The position numbers and the translations under genes were made by a program. A model generated the notes under the pieces. It saw only the letters and a program-made list of their open reading frames with translations. It made no database searches and was not told the origin of the DNA. A stretch of DNA of 64,000 nt from Hippasteria phrygiana. Its lineage: Eukaryota; Echinodermata; Asteroidea; Valvatida; Goniasteridae. How positions within the stretch are numbered: the first letter of the stretch is position 1; each line of letters starts with the position of its first letter. Positions 50,291-62,423 of the stretch are shown one piece after another. The stretch covers positions 310,001 to 374,000 of the forward strand of contig JAZGUH010000555.1 in assembly GCA_037893225.1 (NCBI GenBank), in the 5' to 3' direction.

Positions 50291-53200
50291 TGTTGTTTAA
50301 ATACCACCTTTAAGTTCGGTCCATTTTCAAACACATCTGTGTATTTATAAATAACTTTCAGATGGCGATTTCTCGTTTTTTCATAGCAGGCCCGAGGACT
50401 ACAGGATTAAAATAGGTCCGTAAAGAATATTCTGTTCAGCGCCATTCATGCAGTCATCTTGCCGCGCGACATCTGCCAATACCAATCGTTTATCTAATTG
50501 GTTCTGCTGTTCATTAAACTACCATGGGCACCAAATATTCTATGAAGGGACATTTGCATTTTCTTCTTTTCCCAATTAGTACCTCGGTCTCCAGAACCTC
50601 CATGCCTAAATATATTTGTTAGCTATTATCAGTTTCCAGAGGTGGCGTTTCTGCATAGTTGCAGTGATTTTTGTTTAGTATGTTCCATTATGTATAGATC
50701 GTATAAATTATCAACGTCGCCATAGCAACAACAATAGGCCGCCATGTTGTGGAACATGCATTATTGTACGCGTGTGTCTCACAACATTGCTTCCATGACC
50801 ACATTCATTACGGTTTATACCTATATAGTTCGTATGTCTGCTCCGACGCGTGTGTAATAGGAGCGTGTCATTTTACCTTACATATATAATTATAATGCAA
50901 TCAAAACGGATGTCTTAGTATGTGTAAGCCTATGGCCCGTGATGCAACCGAGAACACCTTTGTAAAATATAGTTAGGCCTACTTAAATTTCACTGGACCT
51001 TTAATTCTGGAAATGCGTAGAATTATATCAGGAAAAGGGAGAAATATATAAAAATGGATAAGAAAGAAAGTAGACTAGATCCAACTGCTATTTTTTGAGG
51101 GAGTATGGGTGGAGACATTTTTCCGTTTGAATTTGTCATCAAATTTTAAAGTGCGAAACAACGATCAACGAAACAGAACTAAAGCCAAAAATTGTCGTCT
51201 GTTGTGCCCAAAGCAAGGTATTACAAATCTGATGTTTCTTTTGTGCATGCTGCACAGGGGACGTTCTCTGATGTACTAATGCATTTTTACCACCACATGC
51301 AATATTCTGGCCTGACCAACAGGCAACTCCAGCAATCAGTGCCCGCATAATGGACCCAACGTATCACCGAGTTATTACAATTACTACCGTAGTAATCTCC
51401 ACGAAGCCCTCTTACACAATCTCCCCCGAGACCACACCTGCAGGCAGAGATGCAATCTCTTCTCTCCTTTGACATGGGAGTCGTTTAATTCCACGGCGCG
51501 TGCCGGATCAAGCCCCGGGTCTTTTACCCTGGACGCGACGCTCAGTACCTCGTGCTCAGATTACAACTTCGCCATTGTTTTGTTTTCAAACACGTAGATT
51601 GGCATTATGCGTCCAGATCTTACAATCTCATCTTCTCATCCGGAAGTTCTCCTCCGTTGCGTCACGAGCCCCAGATGCAGTCTTCAAGGCGTGACGTGGT
51701 ACCTCCTCTGAAATTGTGTGACTGGCAACGGGCTTCTGTCGTTTTTTCCTCTTTCAAATAAGATTGATTTCTGTAATAAATCTGATTCTCACACCGTTTG
51801 ACCAGTTCTTGGTGTTTATAATCGGTTAACCATATAAATCAGTTTCGTACACGATAAGTGATAAACGTTTAGTTTTCAAAAATAGGTTTTAAGTAAAAAG
51901 AACAATACAGACTGATTTGCAGAAGACGTTTTACTTGTCATGAGTAATCAATCATGGAATTGTTAATAAACGCACAACTGGATTCGGACTAACTGCATTT
52001 GTATGAAATCAAGAAGTCTGAATGATTTACACAAGCTTGGAGAATGAGCTTGTTCCATGTGTTTTATGTACTTTTTCTGCAGGAAAAAACTTTGGGGGTC
52101 ACCTTTTCAGATTATTTTTCTCACGATTTTGCTTCATATTGGGTCAAAAACCTGGATACGCCATTGTGAAAAGGACACCGTTTTCAAACAACTTTCCTTG
52201 AATAAAAAAACTTCAGACTTTTAAGGAGTAGTGAACATAAATCGTTCACTTAATGAAATTACGGACTTCTATGAAGTCAAGACGATCGTCCTATAATTTT
52301 CAAGAGATATCCCCTTTCATTCCCCGCGCGCAATTACTATGTATGCCTGTAATTCGATCTGGGACATTGCAAGTCGTCTTGTCCACACAGGACGACTTCA
52401 ATATCCGCAAAGTAAGTCACTCCGCTGACAAGCGGCCCTCCAACACACGAGGTGCTATTTGCTCGAGACCTTTCATCCTGGCGACTTGAAAAGTCAACCT
52501 TCAAATTGCCGGAATAGGGCAAGTCTGCACTTTTTTGTTGGTCGGGCGAGGTGAGATGAAAATCCACCGTGGGGCCAATGTGCCCATAATAAGAGATGGG
52601 CCTGTCACATATTCATTTTATTCTGTCATTAAGGCTCGTTCATCGTGTGTCATTTGATAGCTCAAGCTGAAGTCTTCATAATTTGATTGGATGTAAACTT
52701 TGGATGATTTAAATGGACAAAATGCAGCGACACACCTATAAATGCAAACTCAACGACTGCACTTTGGTAATAAATATCGAATTCAAATTGTCTTCACACA
52801 TTATGACCACAACAATACGAGCATGATCTAAACGCTTGTTTTCGTGTGAAGTAAAACAAATGTGGTAATGTTCAATTCTTTGAAAGTCTTTCCATTTTAG
52901 TCATGGAAGAGGGCCCTATTTTCGTTTGGTAATAAAATGTGCTCCTTGTCAAAGGGGAATAATAACGGTACATATAAAATCATTCCTCCAAAATAACCCA
53001 TCAACAATGTTTTGAAGAAATGTTGGTTAAAATGGATTCTACACGAGCTATTTAATATTTAAATATAATCAGCTAAACATAAGACATTCTCCAAGAAAAT
53101 GTAAAGAATAATTTATATTTTTTGTATACAATGCTATGAAAACACCATTGTTGTGCCTCGGATGACATACTGTTTTGGCATTACCATAACAATTAAATTG

Positions 53201-54261
53201 TGTAATTCACTCCCTAAAATTACAACATTATGCTAAATAAGGCTCATATGTCCCATAACGCTTACGTGACTTGAACAAAGTTATTGCAAAGCCCTTACGA
53301 TGATGATGCCACAGTTCAGGTGAGGGAGAGGAGGGATATAGAATGCCCAAATAGTGGTCTTTATTCGTAATATAGAGCGCTAAATGTATGAATAAATCTA
53401 GCGTCCCAAATTTTGATTTAGCGCCGATTCCCAAGAGGTTTCTTTATAGTGTTGCCGTAAATGCGTTAAATAATAAATTACTGCATAGGTTTTAGAATTT
53501 TAGTTTCAATTAAGACAATTTACAAAAATGGTGTGATGGTCTCTTGCAATCATTATAGAACAGAACAAAAACTGTTTTGTGAAAATTGTATACAAGGTGT
53601 CACTGAGTAAAAAAACCCAAACCCAAATGTTCCCCCATATATTGTTAAGAAAATTTACCTGTGTCATTTTAATTCACCAAAGTTTTAGCGAATCATTGGC
53701 TTTTGAAGCTGAGGAACAGTGTTTGTTGGACATGGTCTGCCATGTCGGAAGAATTATTAGGGCTTTATTCGCAAAGGTGTACACAGACCCGTATCTACTG
53801 ACCTTCTCCAGGGCAGCCATGCACATATAGAAGACGAGGAATTGCTTTGAACGGTGCTTATCATGGACAATTGGAGAAGTGAAAAACAGAGACAAGATGT
53901 GAAACTATATTATGGCGGTAATTTTTGTGAATTTCTAAACATACTTCAGGACAGTGTATTAGTTGAAAAGTCAATAACTCGCCAGCAATTTTTTTGGTAC
54001 TAAAAGAAAACTTCTTAATTGAGCTTTAACATAGACTTTAAAATAATAATACGCAGGCTTCCATAATATTTTTGAAAATATATGGGTTGGTTTTTTTATT
54101 CAACCTGTACAGCGTCTGTGCACAATGCCTTTGGACAATTTAATTCAATTTGTCTAATTATGTGGACTGCACGCACAATGCTGTAGGCCTACCACCCAGA
54201 CAATTGCTTGTCCACATCACCTTCCTGCTATTTTTTTCTTCAATAATATCCTCTTGGGCAC
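50291..54261. other. Long non-coding stretch, no gene recognised
   Basis: Unique-looking AT-rich DNA, possibly GPCR intron or intergenic. A cysteine-rich minus-strand frame near 51287-51475 has no recognisable domain. About 55 bp at 53134-53190 (GCTATGAAAACACC...TTGTGCC.CGGATGACA) recur at 63950-63990. Confidence 0.4.
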
Positions 54262-54440
54262 GGTATTTTACGAGAGACGTCGGGGTGTTGCAGCGGTTCT
54301 GGCAGCCAAATCTAACCGCTACAATGTGTTTGTGCAGCCAAGCATGACATAAACAATAATCCAACAATGGATTGAAACTGCACAAACGGCGGCCAATGGC
54401 GTCATCCGGCCTGGTGGCACGGTTTTTTTGACGCCAAATT
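54262..54440. repeat. GATGACGCCATTGGCCGC dispersed repeat, copy 4 (inverted)
   Basis: Opposite orientation to the other copies; carries ACGTCGGGGTGTTGCAGCGG and GGATTGAAACTGCACAAAC. Confidence 0.75.
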
Positions 54441-56384
54441 GTCTAGCTATATGCTTGATTGATTACGGGAAAAATGAGCTAAGTGTGGAATATCTCATAA
54501 AGCTGCAAGCTTATCAAACACTCTCCAAGGCAGGTTCATTGCGGATCTGACAAAATTGAAATCCCGCCAAGTCATACCGTTAATGTTTTTTGTTAATTAA
54601 GTCTTACAGAAAAATAACGTAGACTTAGGTAGACTGGTTGAATGCTCTTTACTTTACTGGTTCCTGCATTCGTTCAGTTAGCATTTCATGAACAGTCTCA
54701 AGCAGTTATTACGGCCAATGACACAATGTAATGCAATACTATATGTTGCGATGTACAATCATGTACCCAAACCGGTGCGCAGCAAATGATTATAGCTATA
54801 GTGTTTTAATAGTGATACCTCAAAATTTAAGCTAATATCAACCAATGGATTCCCCTACTGACGAATTATAAGAAAACCTGAATTTTTGAACGAAAAGAAA
54901 AACACTTATTACACTGCGCCGTTTATTTTGTCATTAAAAATTTGAAGTATAAATATATTATTATGTTACCATCGTTGGTCGATTTGTTGTGTGTGTTTCT
55001 TCCATAATTTCCTTTGTAGGGTGAAACCATTAAGTTTAAATTTACAGCCAGAACATGGCCATATTGGTTTCAAAATTTAGGTATTTGATCGTAAAGTCAG
55101 GGGCTGTTTGATGACGTTCACTGTGCACATATTGAGTTCATGTGCATGTGCTTGTGTAATAACGCCCAGACAGATGAATAATATCGTGAAGTGCTTAAAA
55201 AGCAAACAACCGACGGCCGATTAAATAAATCTCTGGAAATGTACTCGGTGTTTAAGATGATTAAGATTGATGATATTGATCATGCAATGCACAGGCAGTG
55301 CTTCGGAAGGTCAAGTCCATCACCGGTGCAACGACGCCAATTGTACCTTGGCGAATTCATTAAACTTTCCCTAGCCACATCGTGTTTACTGTCCACTTAC
55401 GTTCCAGCGAGTGGTTTTAGTAACCTCCTTTGATGATTACTTTATTTTCAAACTGACCATATCGGCAGAGCATCCAAACATCATTAAATCATTCAAACAT
55501 CATTTTAAAAATTATGTAAAGCAGTGATTTTATAGCTCACCGTTTTCACTTAATACTGCACATAATACTGCAAAAACAGTGTTTAGCAATTAAACACTTT
55601 TCTAAACGCTTTCCTAATGTTTTATCAATTTGTAAACACGTTAACATGCTAAACATATTGACGAATCGTATTGAACCATTAAACATTAATGTTTAGGAAT
55701 TGGACAGTCACGTAATGTTTATGCCTGGATATATATGCTCTAGTCAACCACAGATGCCTACATATACAGCGTGACATAAGGTGATATGTTGGTGGTCCAA
55801 TTCTTTTCAGAGCCGTATTTTGTTTTCTTATTGTAATCATGCCAAGGCTAATTTATTCGGTAAGAACATGTTTGATATAGCTTACTCTCTTTGGATCTTA
55901 TTGCTAAGTGATACCAGACTGACAAAAAGGAAATAGTCGGCAAAAGTATGTGAAGGACATTTCCTGCGCAGAATTTATCGTCTGCTCGAGGTCATGGAAC
56001 GTTGCAATATAAACTAATTATTTTGGAGAAGGTATCACAAATTTTGTGGGTGTGAACATTGGGTAGGAAGAGGGTTGGATGTTTTTAGGTCGATGTTCAT
56101 TCGCTGGACATGATTTGCTGTTGCTGTAGAAACGCTGCTAATTTAAAACGTCTTCCAAGCATATTTATACTGTTCTATAGTTCTTTACCGTTCCTTGCCT
56201 ATAATACACGCACAGACCGTGATGTTAAATTTTTAAAATCAATTTTCTTTTTTCAGTCTTTTTATATTGAGGTATATTTTTTAATTGGTATTAAAATAAC
56301 AACAGTAACTAGTTTTACAACCGTATAGGCGACATTCATTCATAAGGGTTTTTTACACCGAAATTTGTACCATAAAATTTATAG
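54441..56384. other. Non-coding, one MITE relic
   Basis: A partial AAACAC-type palindromic MITE lies at about 55566-55720 (CAGTGTTTAGCAATTAAACA). Otherwise no recognised features. Confidence 0.45.
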
Positions 56385-56800
56385 TCCGCAGGTTCGAATC
56401 CCACTCCTACCAGTTTCTTTGTTCACTGTGAAAATGTATTTACCTAGTCAGTTTCCCTTGTGGATTGTATGACGAATTATAAGTTAAAAAGTCGTATCCT
56501 CATTGAGTGATCCCCACAGTGTTGCTTCCCAGGTTGTATCGTAAAATTGGGTGTGATCCCTGGCTATAGGCCTACAGCATTCTGGGTTCATGACTTCTGA
56601 CTAGCGCCCACCCGAACAAAGATACTGACGATTTGGGAGACCGCCAACATATGGCAAGATAGCTCAGTTGGTAGAGCGCCGGTACGGTAACCTGAAGGTC
56701 GCAGGTTCGAATCCCGCTCCTGCCAGTTTTTTTGTTCACTGTGAACGTGTATTCAAATTTACCTATAGTCAGTTTCCCTTGTGGATTGTATGACGAAATA
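56385..56800 (+). mobile_element. Tandem pair of tRNA-Thr-like SINEs
   Basis: A first, 5'-truncated copy (B box GCAGGTTCGAATCCCACTCC at 56391) with its body to about 56620, then a complete head at 56653-56725 (A box TAGCTCAGTTGGTAGAGC, B box GGTTCGAATCC) with body CAGTTTCCCTTGTGGATTGT. The leader CCGAACAAAGATACTGACGA precedes the second head as it does at 24025. Confidence 0.82.
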
Positions 56801-56805
56801 AATAT

Positions 56806-57105
56806 AAAAGAGTGAAAAACCCACTCTCCAAAAGAGTGAATCCTTTATCAAACCACTCCAAAAGAGTGAATCTCTTATAAAAACCACTCAAAAAGAATGA
56901 AAATGTCCACTCTTTCGAAGAGCCATATAACTTATAAGGGACAAGTCTAAAAAGAGTGGTCCCGTATGGCTCTTCGAAAAAGTGGAAATTTCACTCTTTT
57001 GGAGTGGTTTTCACTTTTTTGGAGTGTTTTCTTTTTAGAGTGGTTTGATAAGGGATTCACTCTTTTGCAGAGAGAGTTTTTCACTCTTTTACATCAAGAG
57101 AGTAA
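56806..57105. mobile_element. CACTCTTTT foldback MITE, second copy
   Basis: The arms contain ACTCCAAAAGAGTGAAT repeats and their complement around GGCTCTTCGAAAAAGTGG; related to the centre of 11276-11800. Confidence 0.82.
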
Positions 57106-57365
57106 AGACAAACAAACTGTTGCAATGACGGTTGTGTACCGTAAACAATTCACGGACTGTAAATTTTACCGTCAGTCTGCTGCCAGTCTTTTTACTGTAA
57201 ATATTACCGAACTTTTTTGACAGCGTACTTGGTTTAATAGACACCCTATTGTCTTGATTTTAAGCATGCAGATGCGTGACGCATGCATGTATACTTCATG
57301 TATTTGTGCTGGGCTATATGTAGATAAGGCGGCTGCTATATTGGATTTGAATTGGTCAGCCGACC

Positions 57366-57590
57366 CCGGAAAGCTGGGCGGTTGAGTGGTTAAGACGTTA
57401 GTACAAGTAAGTAGGAGGTCGTGGGTTTGAGTCCCACCCGAGTAAGCCTGGGACTTTTCCCCACAGGTTCTCGGAAAGCAGCTGCTTGCTTAGCTCGGGA
57501 AAGGAGCTTGGGAAAGTAGGCTATAGATTATTGGGGTTCTTAGGGACTACAGTCCCCCTAAAAGCTGTCCTTTCCCACCCCTTAAGGGAG
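57366..57590 (+). mobile_element. tRNA-derived SINE
   Basis: Head GGGCGGTTGAGTGGTTAAGA (A box) and GTGGGTTTGAGTCCCACCC (B box), body AGTAAGCCTGGGAC...GAAAGCAGCTGCTTGC. Same family as 11700-11990. Confidence 0.75.
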
Positions 57591-57639
57591 TATACAACAT
57601 ATGCAAATATATATATATATTAAAAAACAATATTAGGAA

Positions 57640-58010
57640 AATACCGTGCTAGACTGTATGTAAATAGCAGTCTCAAGCATCCGGTGAAATCATGGCACCT
57701 GGTGTGCTGTCGTTTTCAAGAAAAGTGGATATTTATATCGTTTTCAAACGATTGTCGGCCGACAATCGTTGGAAATAGTCTAGTTCCCCGACCTGATGAT
57801 TCCCTGACTCTATATAAATTGCTCCATTTGTCTCAAGTATGGTCAGGGAATCAGACTACTAAAACATATTATTTTCTCTCTGTTTTCCCAGCATCTATGC
57901 ACACAAAACTTAAAATATGTTATAGTGTTACATTATTTGCTAGCACGTCCGCTATAAAATACTAACCCCCAAATCCATTTATTTCTGAAAATTGCAGCAA
58001 AAGCAAATGT
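57640..58010. repeat. Palindromic-core dispersed repeat, long copy
   Basis: Shares CTAGACTGTATGTAAATAGC-type leader, GTGTGCTGTCGTT and a CGATTGTCGGCCGACAATCG perfect palindrome, then CCCCCAAATCCATTTATTTC as at 5190 and 50240. Confidence 0.75.
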
Positions 58011-58405
58011 TGTATGTATGCCTTTTTGGTCAACGACATTTCGCAGAGAGTTTACCTATTTTAGAAAGTATTTAATCCTTTTCTGTATATATAGTGTACC
58101 TTTTAGCCTGAGCGGTGGAAAAAACAAAAAAAAATTCGTTTAAAAGTCGCAAGGATATAGCTGTGATGCTTATTAGAATTTAAGTGAGGAAATTAGACTT
58201 CATCCACGGGTAGCTAACCTTTGGCAGTTAACCTACAAGTTATACATTTCCAAAAACGCAAAAATCATCAACATCATAACCGGTATTTGATTGAAAGGCG
58301 ATGATTAGGCCTAAAACCATCTTGTATGTAGCTTGATAATCCCATGCACTATAGGTATTTACGTGTCATGACGTTCTTCCTTATTTATGCCATCTGGCAT
58401 AATGC

Positions 58406-60690
58406 AGGTTTTCCCGGCCAATTTCATCACAAATTAATTCAATTTCATTAACACGCATTCAAATTCACACATTTCCCCCGAATTCAATCAAACTAGGGTT
58501 TCTTTTTAGCTACTATTGCATTCAATTTCGTGTTTGTGCACACATGATTTCGTTCTTTTCATTCAGGTTCGTTTTAGTCATTCTATTTTATTTATAGGCA
58601 TTCGAGACTACATTTTCACTATTCTTCCGTTAAATTTCTACTACCTATCTACAATTGATAAAATCAAATTAAGACTCGTCGAAGCGCACAGGAATTTGTT
58701 GCTAGTTTTTGTTTTCTTTTTTGTTGATGGGCAATGAATTTCAAATTCTGTGCGTTCAAATTAAACATGAGTTATGGCTTGTTTATTCGAGGAAGCTGGC
58801 AATAGCTCTTTTACTGGCACTTGAGTTTTTCTTTGTTAGATGCGTTTCCGTGTTGTTTGCATTTCATTTACGTCACGTGTTTTGTCTTAATTGCAATAAT
58901 TGTTCCTTTTGCTTTGTTACCCCATGATTAAAGTTAAAGCCTGTACCCTGTATCTAGAAGACTTAAGTAAAGTTTGAAAAGTTATGGTGATAAGTTTGAA
59001 ATGAAAACAAAATCTTTCGCTATTGCCTTAATGTGTGATCGTTTGCACTGGTCTTTATGTTTTCTTTATTTCTGCTAATGTTCGGACCATGTCAAATTAA
59101 AAGTGTTTTTAAGAAACAAAAGCTTAAAATTATCAGGGGGAGTCGTTACAAAATTAACCCAAACAAAATGTTTTTTAGATCTTAAATTGGTTTATTTAGC
59201 CTTCAATGTTCTGACGTACTAGGCATCTCGCCATGTACCGGTACGTTTGGCTGTGGTTGTACCATCTCACACACTTTTCGAGAGTTATTTGGCCGACATT
59301 CAGCTGAGCCACTTCTTGCAGTAGATCACACCTCCACTGTTGCAGATTCATTCCTGCTTCATGCGCTGCTTCCCGGTCCCCTACTCGTAGCTGCCATTCT
59401 GGGAGGGCCAGATTTCTCTTCAATCCAGCTTTGAATGACGAATGGGCCATTTCTGTCACGTTCAGGAATGGTGAATATAGTGGTAGCCGTTTCAACTGGA
59501 TCTGCTGGTTGGTTCCTGCTGGCAGCTGGGCACGCACATGTGGTCTGGCATGGCCGTACACATTAAAGACCGGTTCATCTGCAGAGAACATGTTTTCACA
59601 CTCACGGTCTGTGTCGGCCAGAAACTCTTCAAATGTTTCTCTTGTAACAGTCTCAAATGCTATCCGGTGCTGTACAAGGCCAATCTCCCCGGAAACTGCA
59701 AATGTCACGATACAGTTGCGTCCACGTTGAGCGTGTACAGCGCGTCTCGTTGGGATACCGCGAGGGGCTCTCCCAAAAGAGCGCCTTGTCCATATTGTTG
59801 TAGCCAGTTTCGTCAAGGAATACGCAGTGGCCGACAACTCCATAATGCATGAACCACTGCGCGTACTCTACCCGCATATCAAGTACCCTTGGCGAGTTGC
59901 GGGCATCAGGCACGTCCTCTGAAAGTTTAAGGGTCATAAGCATGCCGTCCAGGGTTCTAACAATGGTGCTGGGAGACACAGTTGGTTTGTCTGGCAGATT
60001 ACGTTGGAGCTCATCTTTCATCTGTTTCAGAGTTAGAAGAGGGTTGTCGTCCAGCAATCGCTCAAGCTCATCTCGCATTTCCTGATCAACCTTGGTGTTG
60101 TGTGCTCATTTCGGAAACTTTTTGTGACGACCGGTACACAAATATGTTGCCACTATTGACATTACAGTAGATCTCTCGATTCCAAGAGTGTCTGCCAATT
60201 CTAGGTAGTCAGCGTGGTCGTTCTCAAATGCTTCAATCAGCCTCCCCCTATATCTAAACTATTCACTCTTCTGTATTGACCACGGGCAGCCATTTTTTCG
60301 TTCAAAATCGCTCTACTTAAAGGTATATAACGCAGAATTAGTGTGGAAATGAATTCTACTCAGAATATCTGCCTTTATATAGGTAAATACGAATCAGAAA
60401 GCACATACCATAGAAACGAATTTGAATGTAAACATTTGAAAAATGTTTGCCAATTGATAAAATTGAATGGTTGACCAGCCTCTTGCTGCTGGCTTTTACG
60501 AAATTGAATGATCTTTGCGACCTCATGAATTTGAATGATCTTATTTGGCCAGTGAATGCTAACTGCTGAAATGGAATTACTCCTTTTGAATGTTGAATGC
60601 TGATGCAACGAAGCATTCATTTTCAAACGAAATTGAATGAGCCGTGTATTAAATTGAATTAATTTGTGTTTAAATTGGCCGGGAAAACCT
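58406..60690 (-). mobile_element. 2.3 kb inverted-repeat element carrying a Tc1/IS630-type transposase
   Basis: Ends AGGTTTTCCCGGCCAATTT and ACAAATTAATTCAATTT, matching inverted over about 45 bp. The transposase relic occupies the minus strand inside. Both subterminal regions carry many AAATTGAATG-type subrepeats. A related element with AGGTTTTCCCGGAC ends lies at 62424-63748. No clear target duplication. Confidence 0.85.
59196..60293 (-). pseudogene. Tc1/IS630-type DDE transposase, broken
   Basis: Catalysed cut-and-paste transposition when intact. From the ATG (60291-60293) a helix-turn-helix region (GRLIEAFENDHADYLELADT) follows after a frameshift near 60245-60260; a TGA lies at 60106-60108; then VFLDETGYN gives the first catalytic Asp; a frameshift near 59795 leads into WTRRSFGRAPRG, then VYGHARPHVRAQ, where the usual DNARPH has become GHARPH so the second Asp is lost, and LPLYSPFLNVTE with the third acidic residue. 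At least three lesions plus the catalytic change mean it is dead. It lies inside the inverted repeats of the element at 58406-60690. Confidence 0.93.
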
Positions 60691-61068
60691 ATAGTTGCAT
60701 TGAAAAACACAAAGAAACGACTTGTTCGAAGACAAGTCATTTCAACAAGCACAATAACCACAACAGGACATCGATTAGTGAGTAGGGCTACGCCTTCGCA
60801 AAAAGGTTCAGCTAATGCTGGTTGAAGAGATTCCCGTGGTTAAATCGCTTTAGCACATTCCATTGCTTAGAGACAAGATGTGCAGGCAATAATTTTTTAC
60901 CACCCATACGCATAAAGTTCTATAATTAAATAATACGCATACGATAATTAAAAAACTTCTGAGAGATGTAATGAAATTCTGCCAACGTGGGTTTTCCACA
61001 ATGTTGCAACTTTGATAGATTTCGATATTTACGCGTGCCTTTTACCGAGGACTTCGTATCTTTGAATA
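60691..61068. other. Non-coding
   Basis: No feature recognised between the two elements. Confidence 0.4.
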
Positions 61069-61274
61069 AGTAGGTTCGGTATTTCAACTATGTGCACAAT
61101 TACATTTTATCCCCAATGACCCGCGTGACCTAGCGCGCGTGTGAACGCGCAAGATGGTCGCACAACGCACACCTGTTAAGTTCAATCAGAATGGGAGTTC
61201 GCGTAACATGGCGTAACATTACGTCATAAATGTTATCCCGAATAACCCATGACCTTTGAGATACTGAACTGGCT
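61069..61274. mobile_element. AGCCAGTTC MITE, second copy (inverted)
   Basis: Related to 41899-42111 in opposite orientation; TA at 61067-61068 and 61275-61276. Confidence 0.8.
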
Positions 61275-61278
61275 TACC

Positions 61279-62025
61279 GAGTACCGAAGTCTGACGTCAG
61301 TTGGCATGACAACTGGTTCCAAACAAATGTCAATTTCGACTGTTCCTTTGTTAAAGGGACACATTGCCTTCAAATGTCATGAAATTTTGCTGTTTGGAAA
61401 TGTTCCTTATTTTTTATAAGAGTTGTTCATGCAAAAAAACACGTATAATGTGTTGTAATTAGTGAGTAGTGATTACAAAACAAAAAATTTGCCGCTGCCC
61501 CCTGACATCTGACCCGCGAAACATAGACTTATTTCCAGTAGTAAATACCACCGTCTAAATAATGCGCAAAATACGCTGTAAGAGTCTTTAGGCTGGCGCC
61601 GCAGCCAGTGGCCTTGTAAACCAGATGATCGCCAGATACAATTCTCTAACTCGCGACACATATCGCCAGTGCTGCGCGCCGTGCCACAGTACATCAAAAT
61701 GGATCAACAGAACGTACTTCAACCAGATGCGACTGGAAATACGACTGGTGAAGACGGTCCGCCATTTTGTGGAGTCAAAAATTTGGTTCTACAAAATGGC
61801 GGACCGTTATTTGTCACAAAATTTAACAAAAACCACGCAATTTGAAAGGATATGTGAATCTATATATTCTACTTTTAAAAAAGGTTCCCAACCATATCCA
61901 TTTCAGTTTTATAGCCCAAATCGCAAAATCCAAAGCAATGTGTCCCTTTAACAGCCAGTCGTGCAAACACATACAAAAAATATTCTGGTTCCAAACATTG
62001 CATTGACGTCATCACTTCGGTGCTC
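61279..62025. mobile_element. GAGTACCGAAG MITE interrupted by a TTAA MITE
   Basis: The outer GAGTACCGAAGTCTGACGTC and inverted GAGCACCGAAGTGATGACGT ends belong to the family of 29557-29670. It is split at TTAA by copy B of the AGGGACACATTGC MITE. The two halves without the insert total about 150 bp. Confidence 0.82.
61355..61947. mobile_element. TTAA-flanked MITE (AGGGACACATTGC family), copy B
   Basis: TTAA at 61351-61354 and 61948-61951; AGGGACACATTGC at both ends inverted. Opposite orientation to copy A at 38071-38723. It lacks micro-insertion M6. Confidence 0.93.
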
Positions 62026-62027
62026 TA

Positions 62028-62423
62028 TTACAACCACAATAGTACATGTACATCGATTAACGTGCAGGCATCCGCATACGCCTTCGCAAATCCAACAAGC
62101 TTTGCGGTGCAGTTGTTGTAGGGCTTGCAGTGTGATTTTCATGTTAACCCGTCCCTTCATATCCAGGACCCGATTCTTCTTGAACCCAAAATTGTACGCC
62201 ACGCTTAGAGCTAATTGACGCACGGCTGTTACCGGCTTCGAATATTCCCTTGTGCTTTCAACATCGCTAGCTATGAGTCTCGGAGCTCGTAAAGCTTGGA
62301 TAGGCCTACTATCAATCATTCCAACCATTATAAGAACACTATAGAAAGGATGGGAACGTACAAAAACGCTAGAAGGGATGCAAGAAAAGGGGTTCATCAA
62401 CAGAAGAGTAGACTTGATTGTAT
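62028..62423. other. Non-coding
   Basis: No domain recognised in open frames on either strand. Confidence 0.4.

Noticed and set aside
51139..51475. Cysteine-rich secreted peptide on the minus strand
   Set aside because: Cysteine spacing matches no family I recognise and no signal peptide or splice sites are evident.
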